Assembly: GCA_020059765.1 (NCBI GenBank) | Contig: JAGVBM010000049.1 | Coordinates: 1-5,907 of the forward strand | Reading direction: 5' to 3' | DNA from: Bacillota bacterium | Lineage (GTDB): Bacteria > Bacillota > Bacilli > Tumebacillales > Effusibacillaceae | DNA: 5,907 nucleotides | Part shown: positions 1 to 5,495 of the stretch, in pieces | Layout: each line of letters begins with the position of its first letter | Position numbering within the stretch: the first letter of the stretch is position 1 | Notes under the pieces: model-generated | The model's database searches: none | Told to the model about the DNA's origin: nothing | The model's input: only the letters and a program-made list of their open reading frames with translations | Program-made: the position numbers and the translations under genes

Positions 1-617
1 CCGACGATCAACACATCTGCCCGGTATTCTTCCAACCGATTGAAATCTTCAATCGCATGGGCTATCGAGGCCGGCGCCTCGGCTCCCTGCACCAGAACAG
101 GATAGAGCAGCACATGGGCGATTGGATAACGGCGGCGAATCGTCGTGATGATATCCCTTACGGCTGCTCCCGTCGGTGATGTGACAACCCCGATGACTTT
201 CGGAAAAACAGGCAGCGGCTGTTTGTTCCTTTCGTCAAACAGCCCTTCTTTTTCCAAACGTTCTTTCAGTTGCTGAAAAGCCAGATAGAGTGACCCCAAT
301 CCGTCAGGCTGCATCTCGTCCACATACAGTTGGTATTGTCCGTCTCGTTCAAACACGGAAACATTGCCGTGTACGATTACTTTCATGCCTTCTTTCGGCA
401 GAAAATTGAGCGAGCGATTTTTGGAGGCAAACATCACCGATTTGACGCGGCTTCCCGCATCTTTCAACGTAAAATACATGTGTCCGCTGCTGTGATGGGT
501 AAAATTCGAGATCTCTCCCCGCACCCAACAATCCGACAAATCCGGGCTCTTCTCCAGCAAATTTTTAATGGCTCCTGTCAATTCTGACACTGAAAGAATC
601 TGTTCGTTGGCAATCAA
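1..617 (-). CDS. xseA: Exodeoxyribonuclease VII large subunit (5' part; gene runs off the left edge)
   Basis: Large, nuclease subunit of exonuclease VII, which with the small subunit XseB degrades single-stranded DNA to oligonucleotides in repair and recombination. The 205 visible codons are about the first 45% of a protein usually near 450 residues. Residues 7-105 form the N-terminal OB-fold DNA-binding domain, with the family patterns WVRGEISNFT (31-40), SGHMYFTLKD (44-53) and DGQYQLYVDEMQP (92-104). The catalytic domain begins around 135 with GVVTSPTGAAVRDI (143-156), whose Asp155 aligns with the conserved Asp of the E. coli enzyme. The window ends just before the expected glycine-rich GRGGGS loop. 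An in-frame TGA lies three codons upstream of the chosen TTG start, so the only other in-frame codons are ATC and ATT. AAAGGA stands 9 nt before the TTG and overlaps the folD stop. The 13 bp gap to folD implies co-transcription and translational coupling. Identification is firm. Confidence 0.96.
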   Translation of the reverse strand, partial: MIANEQILSVSELTGAIKNLLEKSPDLSDCWVRGEISNFTHHSSGHMYFTLKDAGSRVKSVMFASKNRSLNFLPKEGMKVIVHGNVSVFERDGQYQLYVDEMQPDGLGSLYLAFQQLKERLEKEGLFDERNKQPLPVFPKVIGVVTSPTGAAVRDIITTIRRRYPIAHVLLYPVLVQGAEAPASIAHAIEDFNRLEEYRADVLIV

Positions 618-626
618 AATGATTCA

Positions 627-632
627 TCCTTT
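627..632 (-). promoter_or_regulatory. Ribosome binding site of xseA, overlapping the folD stop codon
   Basis: Minus-strand AAAGGA shares two bases with the TAA stop of folD and lies 9 nt before the TTG at 615-617. It decides the non-ATG start, because no in-frame ATG or GTG exists between the upstream TGA and this TTG. The overlap suggests ribosomes finishing folD help to start xseA. Confidence 0.7.
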
Positions 633-1485
633 ATCGGTTTGAGTTGTGGCGTTTGACTGACTCCACCGTATTGTACATGAGCATGGTGATGGTCATCGGT
701 CCGACCCCGCCCGGAACAGGCGTAATCATGCCCGCAACTTCCTTCACCTCAGCAAACGCGCAGTCGCCGACCAATTTTCCGTCAACGCGATTGACCCCCA
801 CATCGATCACAACCGCACCCGGTTTCACCATGTCGGCCGTCACGGTTCCGGCGCGTCCGACAGCCGGAATCAAAATGTCGGCTTGTTTTGTAATTTCGGC
901 CAAGTTCGGGGTCCGGGAATGACAAATTGTCACCGTCGCATTCTGATTTAACAGCAATTGCGCCATCGGTTTGCCGACAATATTGGAACGGCCGATGACC
1001 ACCGCATGTTTCCCTTCGATTTGCACACCCGAACGAATCAGCATCTGAATGACTCCATGCGGCGTGCAAGGCAGATACGCAGGCAATCCGATATACATGT
1101 TGCCGACATTTTCCGGGTGAAAGCCGTCCACATCTTTGGCCGGGTCAATGGATTGGATCACTTTTTTCTCGGAAATGTGCTTCGGCAGCGGAAGTTGTAC
1201 CAGGATCCCGTGAATTTTCGAGTCTTGATTCAATTCTCGAATGAGAGAAAGCACCTCTTCCTCCGAAGTGTCTGTATCCAGCCGATGAATTACCGAATAA
1301 AAATTTAATTCGATGGAAGCCTTCTCTTTTCCTTTTACGTAGCTGTGGGAAGCAGGATCATCTCCGACCAGGATCACCGCCAACCCCGGTTGGATTCCTT
1401 TTTTCTCCAGTTGTTCCACTTCCGTTTTCAATTCCTCGCGAATTTGGCTCGCAATTTCCTTGCCGCTGATAATCTGCGCACTCAT
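631..1485 (-). CDS. folD: Bifunctional methylenetetrahydrofolate dehydrogenase / methenyltetrahydrofolate cyclohydrolase
   Basis: Cytosolic FolD interconverts 5,10-methylene-THF, 5,10-methenyl-THF (NADP+-linked) and 10-formyl-THF, supplying one-carbon units for purines and formyl-Met-tRNA. The length of 284 residues is typical. Visible motifs are SYVKGKEKAS (48-57), with Lys53 at the catalytic lysine position; VQLPLP (96-101), with Gln97; the first signature DPAKDVDGFHP (114-124), with Asp120; the nucleotide-binding signature GRSNIVGKP (165-173); ADILIPAVGRAG (202-213); and the C-terminal PVPGGVGPMT (256-265). All residues expected for both activities appear intact. The ATG is preceded 7 nt away by GGGAGG, an excellent ribosome binding site. 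The gene sits upstream of xseA as in B. subtilis, but here a reductase gene and the TsaD-like gene separate it from nusB. A probable promoter at 1516-1544 would let it be transcribed independently of the upstream terminator. Confidence 0.98.
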   Translation of the reverse strand: MSAQIISGKEIASQIREELKTEVEQLEKKGIQPGLAVILVGDDPASHSYVKGKEKASIELNFYSVIHRLDTDTSEEEVLSLIRELNQDSKIHGILVQLPLPKHISEKKVIQSIDPAKDVDGFHPENVGNMYIGLPAYLPCTPHGVIQMLIRSGVQIEGKHAVVIGRSNIVGKPMAQLLLNQNATVTICHSRTPNLAEITKQADILIPAVGRAGTVTADMVKPGAVVIDVGVNRVDGKLVGDCAFAEVKEVAGMITPVPGGVGPMTITMLMYNTVESVKRHNSNR

Positions 1486-1515
1486 GATTATTCCTCCCGA
1501 TCACAATGAAAATCG

Positions 1516-1544
1516 ATCGTAACCCATGCTGTCTACCGTAACAA
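1516..1544 (-). promoter_or_regulatory. Possible sigma-A promoter for folD-xseA
   Basis: On the minus strand TTGTTA (1539-1544) and TACGAT (1516-1521) are separated by exactly 17 bp. Each hexamer matches four of six consensus positions. The predicted start near 1509 leaves a leader of about 24 nt containing the folD ribosome binding site. It lies just downstream of the reductase terminator, where a new promoter would be needed. Support is by pattern only. Confidence 0.45.
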
Positions 1545-1555
1545 ATTAGCATGTT

Positions 1556-1572
1556 TGGACACCCCATGTCCA
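1556..1572 (-). other. Small hairpin between the reductase terminator and the folD promoter
   Basis: A perfect 6-bp inverted repeat (TGGACA/TGTCCA, 5-nt loop) begins just after the T run of the terminator at 1574-1609. It has no T run of its own in the transcribed direction, so it does not look like a second terminator. It may back up termination, mark a processed 3' end or be chance. Its role is unknown. Confidence 0.35.
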
Positions 1573-1573
1573 C

Positions 1574-1609
1574 AAAAACAGGAAAGTCTACGCCATGCGG
1601 CGCAGACTT
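1574..1609 (-). terminator. Rho-independent terminator after the reductase gene
   Basis: Sixteen nt past the reductase stop, the minus strand forms an 11-bp stem of AAGUCU/AGACUU, one G-U pair and CGCC/GGCG, closed by a 4-nt loop (1584-1609). A pyrimidine-rich tail follows, ending in TTTTT at 1574-1578. On the plus-strand transcript the G-U pair would be an A-C mismatch, which favours minus-strand use. The T run is offset by about five bases, so termination may be partial. Confidence 0.7.
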
Positions 1610-1625
1610 GGAGATATACGGTTGA

Positions 1626-2642
1626 TCATTTATGGCCGAACCCGGACGAACTGTGACCCGGATGCAGTTTCGAATCCGGATCGAGGTAATGTTTGGCGTT
1701 GTTCACTGCAGTTGGGGCTTCCCCGAACCCGGTGGCGATCAATTTGATTTTGCCCGGATAGGTGACAATATCGCCTACTGCATAAAGGCCGGGAATGTTC
1801 GTTTCACCCTTCGAATTCACGACAATTGCATTATCCTGAATTTCCAAGCCCCAATTCAAAATCGGACCAAGCGAAGCAGAGAAACCGAGCGCTCCGATAA
1901 TCACGTCGACCGGAATTTCTTCTTCTGTTATTTCTTTGCTGTTCATCAGCAACGCTTTCTCTAACTGGTCACTGCCATCTACCGCTTTCAGCTCTGTGAA
2001 TACCTTCACATCCACTGACGAATTAAACAGCTTTTGCACACTGTCCTCATGGGCACGGAAAGCGTCCCGACGGTGAATCAGCGTTACTTTTTTCGCTACA
2101 GTCTCCAACATCAACGCGAAGTCGACTGCGGAGTCGCCGCCTCCGACTACCAGACAGTTCATGCCTTTAAATTTGGAAAGATCATCAATGTAATAATGAA
2201 TGCCGTTACCTTCGAATTGTTCCGTATTGGCGGCTGGCAGACGGCGGGGAGTAAAGGCTCCGATCCCTGCGGCAATCAATAAGGAACGGGAATAGTGAAC
2301 CGTCGTATTGGTTGTCAGCTTAAAAGTTCCATCCGCCTGCTTTTCCACTTCCCCCACTTGTTCATTCAGACATACGGTGGGATTGTAAGGCGACATTTGT
2401 TCCTTCAGATTATTGATCAGATCTTTTGCGTATACCTTTGGAAAGCCTGCTACGTCATAAATATACTTCTCCGGATATAATTCGGCCAATTGACCGCCTA
2501 ATTGTGGAAGGCTGTCGATAATTTTGGTCGACATGTTGCGAATACCCGCGTAGAAAGCAGCAAACAGACCTACAGGACCTCCGCCGATAATCGTAATCTC
2601 ATACAGTTTCTCGTCTGCTTTTAGTCCCTGAACATCAGTCAT
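1626..2642 (-). CDS. YumC-type ferredoxin/flavodoxin--NADP+ reductase (thioredoxin reductase-like FNR)
   Basis: FAD enzyme moving electrons between NADPH and ferredoxin or flavodoxin in the cytosol. The 338 residues match the YumC/YcgT family of Bacillota (about 330-350). Visible features are the FAD Rossmann motif GGGPVG (20-25), SLPQLGGQL (44-52) with the following YPEKYIYDVAGFPKV (56-70), the NADPH motif VGGGDSAVDFAL (166-177) with HRRDAFRAHE (190-199), and the second FAD motif YAVGDI (287-292). The tail carries the family's GFGEAPTAVNNAK (305-317) and HSSS (330-333). There is no CxxC pair, which excludes a true thioredoxin reductase. The ATG at 2642 has AAGGAGGA about 8 nt upstream. A longer frame opening at a TTG at 2729 is rejected because that TTG is part of the -35 element. 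The gene has its own promoter and terminator, so it is probably monocistronic. The physiological partner cannot be read from sequence. B. subtilis yumC is the closest named relative I recognise. Confidence 0.93.
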   Translation of the reverse strand: MTDVQGLKADEKLYEITIIGGGPVGLFAAFYAGIRNMSTKIIDSLPQLGGQLAELYPEKYIYDVAGFPKVYAKDLINNLKEQMSPYNPTVCLNEQVGEVEKQADGTFKLTTNTTVHYSRSLLIAAGIGAFTPRRLPAANTEQFEGNGIHYYIDDLSKFKGMNCLVVGGGDSAVDFALMLETVAKKVTLIHRRDAFRAHEDSVQKLFNSSVDVKVFTELKAVDGSDQLEKALLMNSKEITEEEIPVDVIIGALGFSASLGPILNWGLEIQDNAIVVNSKGETNIPGLYAVGDIVTYPGKIKLIATGFGEAPTAVNNAKHYLDPDSKLHPGHSSSGFGHK

Positions 2643-2660
2643 AAACAATTTCCTCCTTGA

Positions 2661-2681
2661 CCGTTTCACTAAATGAAACGG
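2661..2681 (-). repeat. Perfect 8-bp inverted repeat in the reductase leader (hairpin or operator)
   Basis: CCGTTTCA and TGAAACGG flank a 5-nt spacer. The repeat lies in the predicted 5' untranslated region, downstream of the -10 element, and ends two bases before the AAGGAGGA ribosome binding site. In RNA it would be a stable 8-bp stem abutting the Shine-Dalgarno. In DNA it has the form of a dimer operator. I do not recognise it as a known box. An imperfect dyad (GTGA-T-TCAC core) lies immediately next to it at 2679-2691. Confidence 0.6.
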
Positions 2682-2700
2682 TGATTCACGGTACGTAACC

Positions 2701-2729
2701 ATTATACTACAATCAGCTTGTTCAACCAA
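2701..2729 (-). promoter_or_regulatory. Sigma-A-type promoter of the reductase gene
   Basis: On the minus strand TTGGTT (2724-2729) and a consensus TATAAT (2701-2706) are spaced by 17 bp. Initiation would fall near 2694, giving a leader of about 50 nt that contains the inverted repeat at 2661-2681. The -35 is weak (TTG only). A small dyad (CCAA-4-TTGG, 2726-2737) overlaps it. Confidence 0.7.
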
Positions 2730-2738
2730 TCATTTGGA

Positions 2739-3686
2739 TCATTGAACTTTTTGTGACAAAAGACCAATGCGGGCAACTCCAAATGCGTTGTCGGTCGAAT
2801 AACGAGGATCCGCGAAATATAAACGGGCACCGACTGCCGGATGCTGCAAACGATCCTTCAATCTGTCCCGAATATACAGATTGGCTGCCACACCGCCCAC
2901 AATCAGCACCGACTTGAGACCGCTTTCCGCAATCGCTTTTCGCAATACTTTCTCGAGACCTTTGGCGATCGCGCTTTCCACTGCTCTCGCAACTCCCGCC
3001 GGACTGGCACCGGTTTGAATCAACCCTAGGGCAGCGGTTTCCGGTCCCGAAAAAGACCAATTGTAGCCATTCACCGGAGACGGCAGGCGGATGGACCAAT
3101 CAGATTCCTTGCCGGTTCTCGCCAACTGTTCCAAGTGCGCCCCCGCAGGAAACGGCAATCCCAGGGCAACACCCACCCGATCGACAAACTGACCCGCATG
3201 CAGATCTTTCGAACTTCCCATTTGTCTGATTTGATATCCGGCTGTTCGCCGTTTCACCCACAGCAAATCGGTGGTTCCGCCCGACACGTGCACGGCAAGA
3301 AAATTCTCCTCCGGTACATATCCCGCCGTTCCTTCACCCGCCGCAATATGCCCCTCTTGATGACTGGTACGGAACAGCGGGAGGCTGAGGCTTGCAGCGA
3401 GACTGCGACCCATTCCTTCTCCAACCAGAAAAACCGGCATATAGGAAGCTTCTTCCGGTCTTGGTCTTGTCGATACACTAATCCCCTTGATCTCTTGCAA
3501 ACTTCCGATGGTTTCCAGCAAGGCAGGCAGATTTCGGACATGTTGAAAAACGGCCGCCGATTGCTGCAACCCGCGTTCGCCGGCATCCACTTCCAGCAGC
3601 TTCCGCTGTTCGTTTACGATGTTTCCCGCTCCATCAATCACGCACAAGGAAGTGGTGTAATTGCTCGTGTCAATCCCCAGAATCAT
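2739..3686 (-). CDS. Diverged TsaD/Kae1 paralogue (peptidase M22-like, 'O-sialoglycoprotein endopeptidase'), function unknown
   Basis: ASKHA-fold protein related to TsaD, the enzyme completing tRNA t6A37. It is shorter than TsaD (315 against about 340 residues) and several signatures differ. Retained are the phosphate-1 strand IDTS (5-8), the metal-site pattern HQEGH (His109, His113), VGGVAAN (263-269) and STDNA with Asp299, so the three metal ligands seem intact. Altered are the SGGHT motif, now SGGTT (135-139), SFSGLKT, now SFSGPET (211-217), and the region following the strand at 70, where STRPRPEE replaces the usual T-x-GPG loop. It is therefore probably not the housekeeping TsaD but a nucleotide-binding relative. 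The old peptidase name should not be taken as function. ATG at 3686 is chosen because GAGGGG lies 11 nt upstream; an in-frame TTG at 3695 would leave only 2 nt. The start overlaps the nusB end by 17 bp, implying translational coupling. Confidence 0.82.
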   Translation of the reverse strand: MILGIDTSNYTTSLCVIDGAGNIVNEQRKLLEVDAGERGLQQSAAVFQHVRNLPALLETIGSLQEIKGISVSTRPRPEEASYMPVFLVGEGMGRSLAASLSLPLFRTSHQEGHIAAGEGTAGYVPEENFLAVHVSGGTTDLLWVKRRTAGYQIRQMGSSKDLHAGQFVDRVGVALGLPFPAGAHLEQLARTGKESDWSIRLPSPVNGYNWSFSGPETAALGLIQTGASPAGVARAVESAIAKGLEKVLRKAIAESGLKSVLIVGGVAANLYIRDRLKDRLQHPAVGARLYFADPRYSTDNAFGVARIGLLSQKVQ

Positions 3687-4104
3687 TTGCTGCAATACCC
3701 CTCAGCTGCTCGATTTCACCAATTAATTTCCCTAAGACCCCATTGACGAATTTGGCAGACTCGGCCGTGGAGAACACTTTAGCCAATTCCACCGCTTCAT
3801 TGATCACGACTTTGACGGGAACATCCTGTTCGTACAACAATTCATAGATTGCCATTCGCAAAAGCGTCAAATCGACTACCGGCATGCGGTCAAGTTCCCA
3901 GCCGACCGAATACTGGCGAATCACTTCGTCAATTTGCTTCTGGTGTTGAGTGGTGCCTGCCACCAATTGACGAAGGTATTGGGTATCTACGGGTTGTTCC
4001 GTTTCTTCCAACACATGTTCAATCGCCTCGTCGATCGGCACTTCTCCCATTCTGATTTGAAATAAGCTTTGCAACGATTTTTCCCGAACCAACCTGCGAC
4101 TCAT
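3670..4104 (-). CDS. nusB: Transcription antitermination factor NusB
   Basis: NusB binds boxA RNA together with NusE (ribosomal protein S10) and supports processive transcription of rRNA operons. The length of 144 residues is normal for this all-helical protein. It opens with the family start MSRRLVREKSLQSLFQ, whose basic N-terminus contacts RNA. The most conserved part is present as DRMPVVDLTLLRMAIYEL (72-89), then VPVKVVINEAVELAKVFS (94-111), then KFVNGVLGKL (117-126). ATG at 4104 is preceded by GGGGG at 7 nt. The gene lies just beyond a terminator-like hairpin that follows the DUF2273 gene, and I could not find a convincing promoter in the 104-bp gap, so read-through may feed it. Its last codons overlap the TsaD-like gene. 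Confidence 0.97.
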   Translation of the reverse strand: MSRRLVREKSLQSLFQIRMGEVPIDEAIEHVLEETEQPVDTQYLRQLVAGTTQHQKQIDEVIRQYSVGWELDRMPVVDLTLLRMAIYELLYEQDVPVKVVINEAVELAKVFSTAESAKFVNGVLGKLIGEIEQLRGIAANDSGD

Positions 4105-4148
4105 ATAAGAACCCCCGCTTTTGTAATCTTTTTAGTTGTGCCCAATCC

Positions 4149-4193
4149 AAAAAGCCTCTATTGAAAGAATCTTTGCAGACAAAAGAAAGAGGC
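4149..4193 (-). terminator. Terminator-like compound hairpin between the DUF2273 gene and nusB
   Basis: On the minus strand GCCTCT (4188-4193) pairs with AGAGGC (4154-4159), followed directly by TTTTT (4149-4153). The enclosed 28 nt can form a smaller AT-rich stem (TCTTT/AAAGA). The 6-bp stem plus U5 fits an intrinsic terminator, but the large loop weakens it, so partial termination or attenuation is more likely than a full stop. Confidence 0.5.
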
Positions 4194-4208
4194 GTGTTGC
4201 CACAGCCC

Positions 4209-4436
4209 CTAGTCACGTTTATTTGGGATCAATCGCTGCACGATATCCCGCCAATCTTCCTGATTGTCCAACCAACGGCCGACAAGATACCCTGCAACGA
4301 TAAAACCTACAAATACCAATGACTTCCAAAATCCGACGAACAAATACAGTATGCCCAACACCAATCCGATGGTTACCCCGATCATCCGCAAGTTAGCCGT
4401 TTCAATCAACTCGACGATTCTTCGCAGCATGTTCAT
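4209..4436 (-). CDS. DUF2273 small integral membrane protein
   Basis: A 75-residue protein with two predicted membrane segments, at about 16-35 (LRMIGVTIGLVLGILYLFVG) and 37-54, joined by a very short turn. A charged amphipathic start and a polar, charged C-terminal tail (DNQEDWRDIVQRLIPNKRD) flank them. This matches DUF2273 proteins, which sit beside amaP and asp23 in many Bacillota, including the staphylococcal asp23 operon. The biochemical role is unknown; it may be a partner of the AmaP-Asp23 membrane complex. The start shares an ATGA overlap with the amaP stop, a sign of translational coupling. An alternative ATG two codons on (4430) is possible, as GAGGG is 4 nt from the first ATG and 10 nt from the second. 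Confidence 0.85.
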   Translation of the reverse strand: MNMLRRIVELIETANLRMIGVTIGLVLGILYLFVGFWKSLVFVGFIVAGYLVGRWLDNQEDWRDIVQRLIPNKRD

Positions 4437-4969
4437 TCAACCCTCGGCCGCGCAGGAACTTTTCCGGCCTGCGGCTTTGCGATGTCGGACACGTGAACGA
4501 TTACTTCCTGAACGGTCAGTCCAGTTGTCGATTCCACGTAATCTGTTATTTTTTCCTGGACCGTTGATGTAAGCTGCGGAATGTTCAAATCAGGGTCGAC
4601 GGAGATTCGGACAGCGACGCGAATCCCCACCTCGGAGGGGCGGACTTTTGTTTTCAGATCATTGACGCCCCGAACCAGGCGCGCTGCACGTTCCGCAAGA
4701 CTTTCCAACGTCTGAACGGAAATCCGGACTTCTCCATGTTCCGTTTTGCTGACGATCGCTTGCAGTTCCCCAGAGTCGCCTGAACGAATAAAAATAAACC
4801 GTAAGGAGAGCAAAAATAAAATCACGGCCGCAACCAACACCTGATAGGGGTATTCAACATACAGGCGATCCAACAATGGGAAACGAAACACATGAGATAC
4901 TGTCAGCAAAGCGACGCCAGCGACCGCCAAGCTGTACAAAACGAGCAGAATTCGATCCAAAAAACCCAA
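4433..4969 (-). CDS. amaP: Alkaline shock response membrane anchor protein AmaP
   Basis: AmaP anchors the abundant cytoplasmic protein Asp23 to the membrane, as shown in Staphylococcus aureus. From the chosen start the protein has 178 residues. Two hydrophobic segments (about 7-27 and 43-62) form a hairpin near the N-terminus. A cytoplasmic Asp23-like domain follows (about 80-162), with RISVQTLESLAERAARLV (82-99) and the closing TTGLTVQEVIVHVSDI (148-163), patterns shared with the neighbouring Asp23 protein. The TTG at 4969 is preferred because GGAGGAGGGA lies 6 nt upstream and the resulting MGFLDRILLVLYSL resembles family N-termini. A TTG at 5005 has no ribosome binding site and lies inside the upstream hairpin. 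It overlaps the DUF2273 start by 4 bp and follows asp23 after a terminator-like hairpin. Confidence 0.88.
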   Translation of the reverse strand: MGFLDRILLVLYSLAVAGVALLTVSHVFRFPLLDRLYVEYPYQVLVAAVILFLLSLRFIFIRSGDSGELQAIVSKTEHGEVRISVQTLESLAERAARLVRGVNDLKTKVRPSEVGIRVAVRISVDPDLNIPQLTSTVQEKITDYVESTTGLTVQEVIVHVSDIAKPQAGKVPARPRVE

Positions 4970-4975
4970 AGCTTG

Positions 4976-4985
4976 TCCCTCCTCC
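4976..4985 (-). promoter_or_regulatory. Strong ribosome binding site that sets the amaP TTG start
   Basis: Minus-strand GGAGGAGGGA ends 6 nt before the TTG at 4967-4969. It lies inside the longer reading frame opening at 5005, which argues that the longer frame is not the true start. Confidence 0.75.
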
Positions 4986-4993
4986 GGTTGTAT

Positions 4994-5015
4994 AAAAACC
5001 CCCAAGCAGGGGGGG
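4994..5015 (-). terminator. Terminator-like GC hairpin between asp23 and amaP
   Basis: Five nt past the asp23 stop the minus strand reads seven C, a TGCTT loop, five G (4999-5003) and five T (4994-4998). The stem is only 5 bp but all G-C and directly followed by U5, so it fits a short intrinsic terminator or attenuator. It would leave more asp23 than amaP message from the common promoter. Confidence 0.6.
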
Positions 5016-5020
5016 AAATA

Positions 5021-5431
5021 TTATCGTACACGCTGAGGTTGGGCAACCGCCTCTTCTTCTTTTTCCTCACTTTTAAAGGTAACGCCCAATACATGAACGT
5101 TAACCTCCACAACTTCGAGACCGGTCATGCTCTCGATGGCACGTTTTACATTTTCTTGCACTTCTACCGCTACCTCAGGAATTTTGATCCCAAATTCAGT
5201 CACAATCGAAAGGTCCACGGCACACTGTTTTTCCCCGACCTCAACCTTTACACCCTTAGCAAGGTTTTTGCGTCCAAGCAATTCAGCGATGCCGCCAGCC
5301 ACTCCGCCGCTCATTCCTGCGACGCCGCGCACTTCGGTCGCTGCTAGTCCGGCTATGATTTCTATAACTTCTTTTGCGATGCGAACTTGACCCATCTCTG
5401 TAACGTCAAATTCCAAATTTTCCATTGTCAA
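5021..5431 (-). CDS. Asp23/Gls24 family envelope stress response protein (YqhY-like)
   Basis: Small cytoplasmic Asp23-family protein of 136 residues. The domain spans roughly 13-118: GQVRIAKEVIEIIAGLAATEV (14-34), a glycine-rich GVAGMSGGVAGGIAELLGRK (36-55), then GVKVEVGEKQCAVDLSIVTEFG (60-81), IPEVAVEVQENVKRAIESMTG (84-104) and the end motif VEVNVHVLGV (108-117), followed by an acidic tail. By position between accC and nusB it corresponds to B. subtilis YqhY, which has been linked to control of acetyl-CoA carboxylase and lipid synthesis; by association with AmaP and DUF2273 it also resembles staphylococcal Asp23. Start choice: AAGGGGG is 7 nt from the TTG at 5431, but 13 nt from an ATG at 5425 and 1 nt from a TTG at 5437, so 5431 is used; 5425 remains possible. 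A strong promoter lies upstream. Confidence 0.93.
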   Translation of the reverse strand: MTMENLEFDVTEMGQVRIAKEVIEIIAGLAATEVRGVAGMSGGVAGGIAELLGRKNLAKGVKVEVGEKQCAVDLSIVTEFGIKIPEVAVEVQENVKRAIESMTGLEVVEVNVHVLGVTFKSEEKEEEAVAQPQRVR

Positions 5432-5466
5432 GTACAATCCCCCTTGTTTGTCCGACTAGTATCAAT

Positions 5467-5495
5467 AGTATACCAGAGGGAGCAAAATATGACAA
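5467..5495 (-). promoter_or_regulatory. Extended -10 sigma-A promoter of asp23
   Basis: Minus-strand TTGTCA (5490-5495) and TATACT (5467-5472) are separated by 17 bp, and TGG directly before the -10 supplies the extended element. Each hexamer matches five of six consensus positions. Initiation near 5460 gives a leader of about 28 nt with the asp23 ribosome binding site. A second, overlapping candidate has TTGACA (5507-5512), a 17-bp spacer and TATTTT (5484-5489). This agrees with the high expression typical of Asp23 proteins. Confidence 0.8.

Noticed and set aside
330..587. Plus-strand open frame of 85 codons opposite xseA
   Set aside because: It lies wholly within the clear xseA coding region, has no family resemblance and no supporting ribosome binding site. 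It is a shadow frame.
2643..2729. N-terminal extension of the reductase from a TTG at 2729
   Set aside because: The extension would be encoded by the -35/-10 promoter and the leader inverted repeat, has no ribosome binding site, and adds 29 residues not typical of YumC proteins. The ATG at 2642 has a strong site.
2722..3099. Minus-strand open frame of 125 codons inside the TsaD-like gene
   Set aside because: It overlaps the TsaD-like gene in another frame with no start signal and low-complexity composition. There is no sign of a frameshift in the main frame.
3135..3746. Plus-strand open frame of 203 codons opposite the TsaD-like gene
   Set aside because: It is long but fully antisense to a gene with recognisable motifs. 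The translation is rich in R, S, H and Q without domain features, as expected for a shadow of GC-rich third positions.
4105..4148. Promoter for nusB in the DUF2273-nusB gap
   Set aside because: TTGGAT- and TTGGGC-like -35 candidates exist, but no -10 at 16-18 bp spacing matches more than three consensus positions.
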